Source: Otatea glauca
Taxonomy: Eukaryota; Streptophyta; Magnoliopsida; Poales; Poaceae
Direction of reading: 5' to 3'
Length of the DNA: 64,000 bases
NCBI GenBank assembly: GCA_036346275.1
Contig: CM070721.1
Span: 53,593,869-53,657,868 of the forward strand
The translations under genes were made by a program, and so were the position numbers. Below the pieces are notes generated by a model, which had not been told where the DNA came from, did not search any database, and worked only from the letters and a program-made list of their open reading frames with translations. Below, in pieces: positions 57,124 through 64,000 of this stretch (its first letter is position 1; each line of letters starts with the position of its first letter).

Positions 57124-58460
57124 CCTTGTTACCGGATTTCCATTGAGAATTCCTTTTGTTCTAGATTGCTAGCTTAGGCTGCTTAGCTAGGACAGGATTG
57201 GAACGCGGAAACTTCGAACGAAACATACTTCAATTTCTACGTGAAAAAAATTCCCCAGTTCCAAATTGTTGTACTCTATGTAAGTGTGCGCACTATGCAC
57301 CACGGATGAACAGTGGAGGAACTAAAAAAACTTTCATTGAAAGCGCATACTTCACCCGTATAATTATATAATCTTATACAATGTTTTGTAACATCGTAAA
57401 TTCAACACATTTATTCAAAATTTGCTAAAATTATAATACAAATAGTCTAAGGTTTTACAAATATCAAACAAACAAAATCAGAATAAATTCAATTAACGAA
57501 TTTAGTCTATTGAAAAAGTAATCCTATAGAATTTTACAAATTTTTAAGGATACCTTTGTATACCTATCACTTCACCTAGACCGGTTCATGTGGGCCTTTG
57601 GTTCAAGGCCAAAAGGTGGATGACCCCAGGTCATCCACCCTGGTAGAGATGAAGTCATTCAAGTTCATATTTGGTTAGAAGGATGAGAGATAGATGAGAT
57701 GAGCTAAATTTTTGTTTGGTTAAAAGGATAACAGTTAGATAGTGGATAAGATAAGAGTCCATATTTGATTAGTGGATGAGAGTTGGATGATTTCATCCAA
57801 CTAATTTCGTTGAATGATCTCATCCAGCATCTACGAGAAATATTTTCATTTCTTAGTTACTATCGTCCACCCGATTCATAGAATCAAACAGCGAGGTAGG
57901 TGTACAAAGAGAAATCCTCCTATTTTATCCACCCTTGTCCTTGAACTAAACAGATCCGAAGTTCACGTAAGGAGTCGTGTCGTGTGGATGCCGTTGCAAA
58001 AAGCTAGTTAAATTCAGATTCGCATGATCTCATGGACGGTTCCAAACTTCCAACCTCCTGCTCGTGAACGTGTGGTTGAGACGAAGCGCGAGAAAAAAAA
58101 AAAGCAGCAGGACGGCACCTCTACTTAATCTTGATTTCGTGACCGCTTGCTGACTAAGAAAAGATGGGTTTAATCGTTTTTCAGATAAAAGCGACGCGGC
58201 AATTTTGGGATTAAATGAGAGGTTAGGGAGTTATCAACGGGAGCGGAGCCATCCCAAGTCTATGCCTCGGATCGGACCACATCTTCTTAAGCTAAGTCAC
58301 AATTTTACTGATTTTTTAACATATTTTTGTATAAACTTATAATGGCAAGCCTTAGGCCTAGGCCCGGGTGACTCGAGACCTACCTCCGCCCCTGGTCATC
58401 AAGCTTAACATCTAGTTTTATTTAAGGGGAAAACTTTGTTTATACTTTGTAGCATGTGTT
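57124..58460. other. intergenic with short palindrome
   Basis: Contains a perfect hairpin at 57615-57639 (GGTGGATGACC / GGTCATCCACC with a 3-base loop) and neighbouring repeats of GGATGAGAGNTNGATGA type at 57680-57790. No gene. Confidence 0.45.
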
Positions 58461-58636
58461 GCTTCGTATAGAGGTGGGCGTCGTGCCATGTCGGGCTGGT
58501 CCGGCACGAACCCATCGTGCTTCGTGCTACTTTGTAGCATGTGTTGCTTCGTGTAGAGGTGGGCGTCGCGCCGTGCCGGCTCGGCCCACCACAGGTCCAT
58601 CGTACTTTGTGCCTAAACCGTACCCTACCGCGATGG
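58461..58636. repeat. tandem duplication of hAT left terminus
   Basis: The sentence ACTTTGTAGCATGTGTTGCTTCGT then TAGAGGTGGGCGTCG occurs twice, 85 bp apart (TAGAGGTGGG at 58469 and 58554). The duplicated piece includes target DNA plus the first ~40 bases of the hAT element. Confidence 0.85.
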
Positions 58637-58693
58637 CCCGTCGTGCCCGCTATGCCGTGTCGTGCTGGCCCAACTCGTCTTCAGTGAGTCCAG

Positions 58694-61600
58694 TGTAACA
58701 TCCCAAAATTTACTCAAATATTATTTTATTGTCATTTGTGGATTTTCTGGAATTTATTTGGATTTTTCTGGATTTATTTGAATTAATTTTAAATTAAGAA
58801 TATTGACCTTTTGCTTAAAACTATTTAAATTTGTGCAAAGTTAAAATAAAGTTTTGCCAAAAATATTTTATTTGAGTCCAGAATGTCTCAAAGTATTTTA
58901 GAGATTTTTCTTGGATTTTTCCTGATAATTTATTTGCCTAAAACCAATTAAATGAATTTCAAATTATTTAATTATTAAAGAGTTTAAAATCATTTGAACA
59001 GTGTTGGGCGAAACCCAACATCAGGCGCTGCGTTCGCTTCGCCTCGCGCTGCCTACCCAAACCGCGAACCATGCGGAAACCCTAGATCGGTGGTCGTTCG
59101 CGTGCGATCCAACTGCTCAGAAAGGCCGTTTGCGCCACGCCCGCCGTCGGATCGAGACACGCGTCGCGCCGCCGTCCTTCGTCTCCGATGCGAACTCGAG
59201 TCCGCCCAGAACGACTCGGACTTTCCCCGCCGTAGGGCTCGAACGCCGAGGCTATAAAAGGAGGGGGTACTCGCCTGAGGTTCCTCGTGAGCAGCCGCGC
59301 ACTTTGGTCGGACCCGTCTGGCGAGGAACATCGTGGTGAGCGCAAGGGAGCTCGTCGGAGTCAAAAGCTTGTAGCCGCCGCGGTTTTGCCTTGGATCATG
59401 GCCGATCTGTGGTCTTCCAACGCCTTGGTTCCGGATTTGAATTCGCCAAGGTGTACCGCGTCAGCTACGCCTTTTCTTCGCGTCGGAAGCGCACCGAAAC
59501 GTTGTGGCCCTGGTCTTCTTCCTCGCCTCTGGTGAACCCCTCGCCGCCGCTTCGCCGTTGGTCTCGGGTGTGTTCGTGACCGTAGGATCCAAGAGAATGG
59601 CGCAGATTGTGCCACGTGCACCCCTGTCCGTAGCCGTCCGATCGGATTCAAACGCATCGGAACGCACCGTCGCCGCAACCAATTGCGTGCCGCCGCGTGT
59701 CGAGCGCTGGTGCCGAGGCGTCATGAACCGGTTCACCGTGGTCCAATACGCGTCGTGGACTCATCCATACACCGAGACACGGTCGCGCTCGATTGGTTCC
59801 GGATCAAGGCTAACGTCATGCTTGCGTCATAATTGAATTTTTCAATTGGAAAATAATCCGATTGGAAATTCTGTGATGATGACGTCATCATGAGGTCACA
59901 CTGACGTCATAAATCGGTTTTTCAGTTTAAAAATAATTCTGTTAATTCTGAATTTCTGATTTTTGCAATTTCAGTATTTAATCCAAACTTCAAAAGGCTA
60001 TATCTTTTGCATCTTAACTCGGATTTGAGTGATTCAAATTTCTAAAAATTTATAAAATTGAGATCTATTTAATGGTGAATTTTAATTTATTTTTGGAGTT
60101 AATTTGCTCTCTGTTTTGGTATTTATTTGCTTTTCTCCTTTGGTACGCGTAGACGTTGAATTGTGCGACGCTTCGGAGGAAGATCCAGCAACTCAAGAGC
60201 AAGCTCCAGATCAAGATCAGGACCTATTCCAAGGCAAGTTGTGCTTTGATCATGTTGAACCCATGTTTATAAAATTGCTATATTTGTTTTACCATATTGC
60301 ATATTATTTCAAGTATACAATTGTTTCAAATTAAATTGGGACTTAGCTATTATACCAATTTGATCTATACCCTACCTTGTCATTGTATGCCATAATTTAT
60401 TGTCACCCTAGATTGGTTCATTATTGTTGGTTAGTAATGATAATCAACATGGGATGGTTAGACCATATTAGTTGCTTAGCCATGCCACGTCATCACATGT
60501 GATTGAATCATTGATAATTAATCTTGACTAGTGGAATATGGAACGATGTTATGAACTTGTGTGTCATGTGGGATCACACGATGAGATTGAGTTGTTGTGG
60601 CGAGTCATGTCACGCAACGATGTTGAATTGTTGATGGCACGTGGTGCTTGGTAATCAACTTGGGTGATATTCACTTAGATTGGGGCAAGTGACAAGGGGC
60701 GAGTATGCCAAGGTGGGCCTGATGGGCAGAGGGTATGTGGATTTCTTGCCTTGATCACTCTAAGGACTTAACCTTGCAAGCCTTTGACCTGAGTCAATCA
60801 TGCAACCACATGTCTGGTATGGGCCAGTCTAGCTGAGTAATTTGCAATGTCTTAATTTTGGTACTATCTTGGTCGGTGTGAGTTCCCGAGTTATGGAGTA
60901 ATTCACATGGCGCAAGAGGGGGGCCCTGGATGTGGTAACCAGTCCCACCAGTGTTAAAACCTTAGCGGTCGTACGCAAGGTTAAGCAGCGCATTGTAAAG
61001 GCTTTGTTATAATCACTCGCCTTGGTGGTGTTTGGTTGTATCGCGTGGGTAAAGTGCATAACCTCTGCAGAGTGTGAAACTATTCGGATAGCCGTGCTCG
61101 CGGTATTGAGCAATGCTCGGGAATTACAGTTAAGGGTTAGCTTAATTAAATTGTCAACTTGGTTGGGATGGCGGAATGCCATGAAATTTGATTTAGAATT
61201 GAAAACTTGGTTTACTTGAGAAATACTAAATCTATTTATTGATATTTTTTTTACAGTCTTTACAATCTATTTATTATATTTGTTCATAAATGCTGCTTAT
61301 TGCAAAATAACCATGATAACCTATCCATTGGAATAAGCCTTACATATAGTTACATAGAATTACATTCTGTGCACAACTTGTTGAGTGCTTTAAGTACTCA
61401 CCCTTGCCAACAACAATAATCAACAGTCGAAGAATCTACACCTGTGTTGGAGGAAGAGTTCTAAGAGGACGCGAGTCATTAGGGTCCGAGCCTTGTCGGT
61501 TTGTTCGTGGTGAACTGATGAGCTATCTACGTTTTCTACTTTCCACGCTTAATTATTAGCTTATATTTCCAGTCTTACCCTGCGTGGCTTAATAATGTAA

Positions 61601-61769
61601 GTTGGTCATAAGATCATACATTTAGCTATATCAATAAATGAACTATTATTTCTATTATCGTTGAGTATGATGTGATATGTACCAATGTTAAGCTGTGTGC
61701 ACTAGCGTTGATCCTGGGACTAGTGCAGTAAACGCAGTGGGTTCGAATCAGTGGATTCGGGTCCTTACA
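58694..61769 (+). mobile_element. solo gypsy LTR inside the hAT element
   Basis: Starts TGTAACATCCCAAAATTTAC, ends GGGTCCTTACA, flanked by TCCAG (58689-58693) and CCCAG (61770-61774), a TSD with one substitution. 3,076 bp with no gag or pol. A TATA box is at 59252-59258. The words TTTAAGTACTCACCC and TTGCC near 61390 recur in style in the gypsy LTR at 45495-49420. Removing it rejoins GAGTCCAGGCACG of the hAT end. Confidence 0.85.
59251..59260 (+). promoter_or_regulatory. TATA box of the LTR
   Basis: GCTATAAAAGGAGG is a textbook TATA box within the LTR, about 560 bp from its start; it should define the U3/R boundary some 30 bases downstream. Confidence 0.65.
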
Positions 61770-61935
61770 CCCAGGCACGTTCTATTTGCGCTTTGTGCCT
61801 TCTTCGTACCGTGTCGGCCCAGACTCGACCCATTTGCACTATAGCGACGAGGGGAAAGGAGCCAGAGATATATTGAGTTGAGACAGTGGACACAAATATT
61901 ATGGGAAAAAAATTAAAATTTATTTATTTTTTAAA

Positions 61936-62291
61936 CAGTTACAGAGAGCGAGAGGGATGTGCTGAACACGGGCGAGAGGGGGCAATGGGTGAGAAAGAGA
62001 GTGAGGGAAACATACGAGAGAGATGGGCGAGAGAGGGAGAGATTGAGAGAGACGGGTGAGAGAGAAAGCTAAGAGAGATTAAGAGAGACGGACAAGAGAG
62101 AGAGCAGCTTTTTGCACCGTCTCTCAATCTCTCTCAGCTCTCTCTAACCTCTTGCTTGTCTCTCTCAGCTCTTTCTCGCTCGCCCGTCTTTCTCAATCTT
62201 TCTCAGCGCTCTCTCTCTCTCGTCTTTCTCAATCTCTCTCAGTTCTCTCTCGCCCGTCATTCTCTCTATATCTCTCTCAGCTCTCTCTCAA
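61936..62291. repeat. GA-rich / TC-rich giant inverted repeat
   Basis: 61936-62105 is made of GAGAGAGA, GGGCGAGAGAG and GAGATTGAGAGAGACGGG words; 62125-62291 is made of their complements (CTCTCTCGCCCGTC, TCTCAATCTCTCTCAG). The two ~170 bp halves can pair with a short loop at TTTTTGCACC. The long stem probably grew from a simple repeat. Confidence 0.85.
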
Positions 62292-63547
62292 TCCAATAAC
62301 TAAAGGGCTGAACGATTTATCCTTCCATGACCTTGTAGAGCTTGGAGTTTACGGTGGTGGCTAGTGCTCTAATATCGATGTAGTGGCACTGCATCCCCTA
62401 GATTCTATTTTCCTGAAATTGATGATCTCCAAAATTTTGTCTACTTCATATGAAATATACATGTGTCCATGACAGTATTTATAAATAGCATACACTACTG
62501 TCACAACACAATTCACAATTCATACACAAGCAATTTGCTTTCATCACTACTGTCACCAGTGCCAATACGAAATATTTTTGACCAAACATGTTATACGCGC
62601 TTTCCCCTCATAAATTTTCTAGTACTCATAAATTTTCTCCTAAAACAAATTAGAAATAATACTCATAAATTTAGCACGTAACAAAATTTTCCTTTTTTCC
62701 TTCCATTTTCCCCTTTTTTCACTAATTTTCTCCTTTTTGCCTATCTCTTTTCACCTTTTTTTCCCCTCTCAATTTCCCCTCACCCTTTTTTCCTCAGGTG
62801 GCTCTTTTCCCTCGGGCTGTGCCTCGATCCCCTCCTCCTTCCCCTCCCGCATGTGCCTCTCCGCCCCTCACCTCCCTCCATGGCGGCCACAACGGGCGCG
62901 AGGTGGCACGGCGGCCTCCTTGCCTCCCCGCCGTCGTGGCCTCCTTGCCTCTCCCCTCGCCGCCCTTTGCCTCCCCCACACGGGCGAGGTGGAGCGAAGA
63001 AGCCGAGGCATCGTGATGCGGGAGCTGAAGCGACGGGGGAGTCGAGACGGTGTGGCGAGGCACGGGAGCCAAGACAACATGGTGGGCAGTGACCTCGGCG
63101 GGCGGGCGAAGAAGCTGAGGCGTCGCCGTGAGGGAGCCGAGGAGACGGAGGAGCCGAGACGGCGTGGCGAGGCGCAGCAGATGGCGTCGACAGCCTCGGC
63201 GAGTGACGGCGTCGGCAACCTCGGTAGGACCGACAGGTAACCCCCCGCCCTGCTCCTCTCCCTGTCGCGGCCGCGTGCCCTTGCCCAGGCCACGCAGGCC
63301 CCTGCCACTGGCCCGCGGCAGAGCCGCAGCTACACGCAGGCCTCGCGCCGCCGTGCCTGACATGTCGCCTGCTGCGTCGGCCGCCCACCATTCCCAATTC
63401 TCGGGCCCGGCATGGCCCGAGCTACAGTGCCATGCCGACACGGTACAACCCACTTCGTGTCGGACCGGGTTTCAAGCCATGCCGTGCCCGCCGTGCCTCA
63501 GACCGGCCCACACAAGCCCAACCCTAGTGTCCACCTCTAGCTTCGTG

Positions 63548-64000
63548 TATGATGTGATAAAATGAAGTAGCTTTTTTTTCCTGTTGGTATGTAGATTGCG
63601 CCTCTTGCATCGATTGTCAAGTTGAGATTTGTATAATGACATGTCAAAGTTTTTTTTAAAACACGACCAAGGGGCCTCTTTGCAAAATAAAAATAAAAAT
63701 AAAAATAAATGTTTAGTCTTTTCGCTAGCGCGAGTAGCTTTCCACTTCTTTCTACATATGAGATGTGACATCATAGGCCGGACTAGGTTAGGGCGGGCCG
63801 GACTATAGCCCAAATTGCGGATGCAGAGGCTCATGCTAAGCCCAATTCTGGTCCATTAAAGGCATGGGCCTAAGCCCATACATGCATATCTCATAGCCCG
63901 TATGTCATTAATCGTTAACACCCTATGTGGCAACAAAAATATGGCAAGCGCACGGGTTAATTGCGGTCTTTTTATGTGAGTATTCCAGGGTTATCGAATA
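63548..64000. other. intergenic, nothing recognised
   Basis: After the hAT target duplication. Contains an AAATAAAAATAAAAATA run near 63690 and GGGCCGGACTA-type words near 63780-63890 that may be the start of another GC-rich terminus. No gene. Confidence 0.4.

Larger units (their letters stand above)
58554..63539. mobile_element. non-autonomous hAT element, 8-bp TSD
   Basis: TIRs are TAGAGGTGGGC (left) and TAGAGGTGGAC (right, inverted). The TSD GCTTCGTG is perfect at 58546-58553 and 63540-63547. GC-rich subterminal words (GTGCCGGC, GGCCCA, GGCACG) fill both ends. The interior has no transposase; it holds a solo LTR (58694-61769), a GA/TC hairpin and, at 62790-63300, a GC-rich region with overlapping ORFs on both strands but no known domain. 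Confidence 0.88.

Noticed and set aside
59001..59836. ORFs on both strands near the LTR TATA box
   Set aside because: Inside a solo LTR; frames overlap and none shows a known domain.
62737..63565. Overlapping ORFs up to 219 codons on both strands
   Set aside because: GC-rich interior of a non-autonomous hAT element, open in most frames, no domain.
1..64000. tRNA, rRNA or organelle insertions
   Set aside because: No cloverleaf-capable tRNA gene, rRNA core or organelle gene order was recognised; only a degenerate SINE-like head at 14181 and tRNA primer-binding sites of retroelements.

Overview
This window is nuclear DNA of a flowering plant, very probably a grass (Poaceae). The evidence is one CIPK8-type kinase gene and one EBF-type F-box gene with GC-rich first exons of the monocot kind, surrounded by grass-style transposons: a Tat-lineage gypsy element with an antisense ORF, large TGTAAC-type LTRs, CACTA, hAT, PIF/Harbinger, Stowaway and long-inverted-repeat elements. 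Only two intact host genes are visible; almost everything else is transposon sequence in various states of decay. Boundaries given with target-site duplications (TSDs) were read directly from the sequence; family names rest on motif recognition and have not been searched.

Layout. 1-9352: 3' half of a Tat-like gypsy retrotransposon (degenerate integrase, antisense ORF, a 1.5 kb tandem array, 3' LTR). 9353-14950: a BED/DUF659/hAT-C transposase gene on the minus strand with repeat-rich flanks. 14957-18300: a Stowaway remnant, a short shared repeat and a 1.5 kb element made of two ~480 bp inverted arms. 18740-21810: EBF-like gene, plus strand, two coding exons, with an overlapping upstream ORF and a U-rich 3' UTR. 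23752-30128: CIPK8-like gene, minus strand, 14 coding exons, full length, with small inverted-repeat elements in two introns. The two genes are convergent. 31563-36590: a PIF/Harbinger element with 3-bp TSD that encloses leucine-rich-repeat gene fragments. 36594-52048: a nested pile containing a solo LTR, a CACTA TNP2 fragment, a gypsy LTR with its primer-binding site, and a CACTA subterminal repeat array split by a gypsy deletion derivative that is itself split by a solo LTR. 52663-55846: a decayed BED-type hAT element. 56503-57123: a small inverted-repeat element. 58554-63539: a non-autonomous hAT element with a perfect 8-bp TSD, holding a 3.1 kb solo LTR.

Functionally the two host genes are independent. 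EBF proteins recruit EIN3/EIL transcription factors to SCF ubiquitin ligase and so dampen ethylene signalling. CIPK8 is a CBL-dependent Ser/Thr kinase linked in other plants to nitrate and ion responses. No undescribed defence or enzymatic system was found; the most unusual things here are the overlapping uORF of the EBF gene, the antisense transcription unit and dual-unit array of the Tat element, and the readable order of nested insertions at 45-52 kb.
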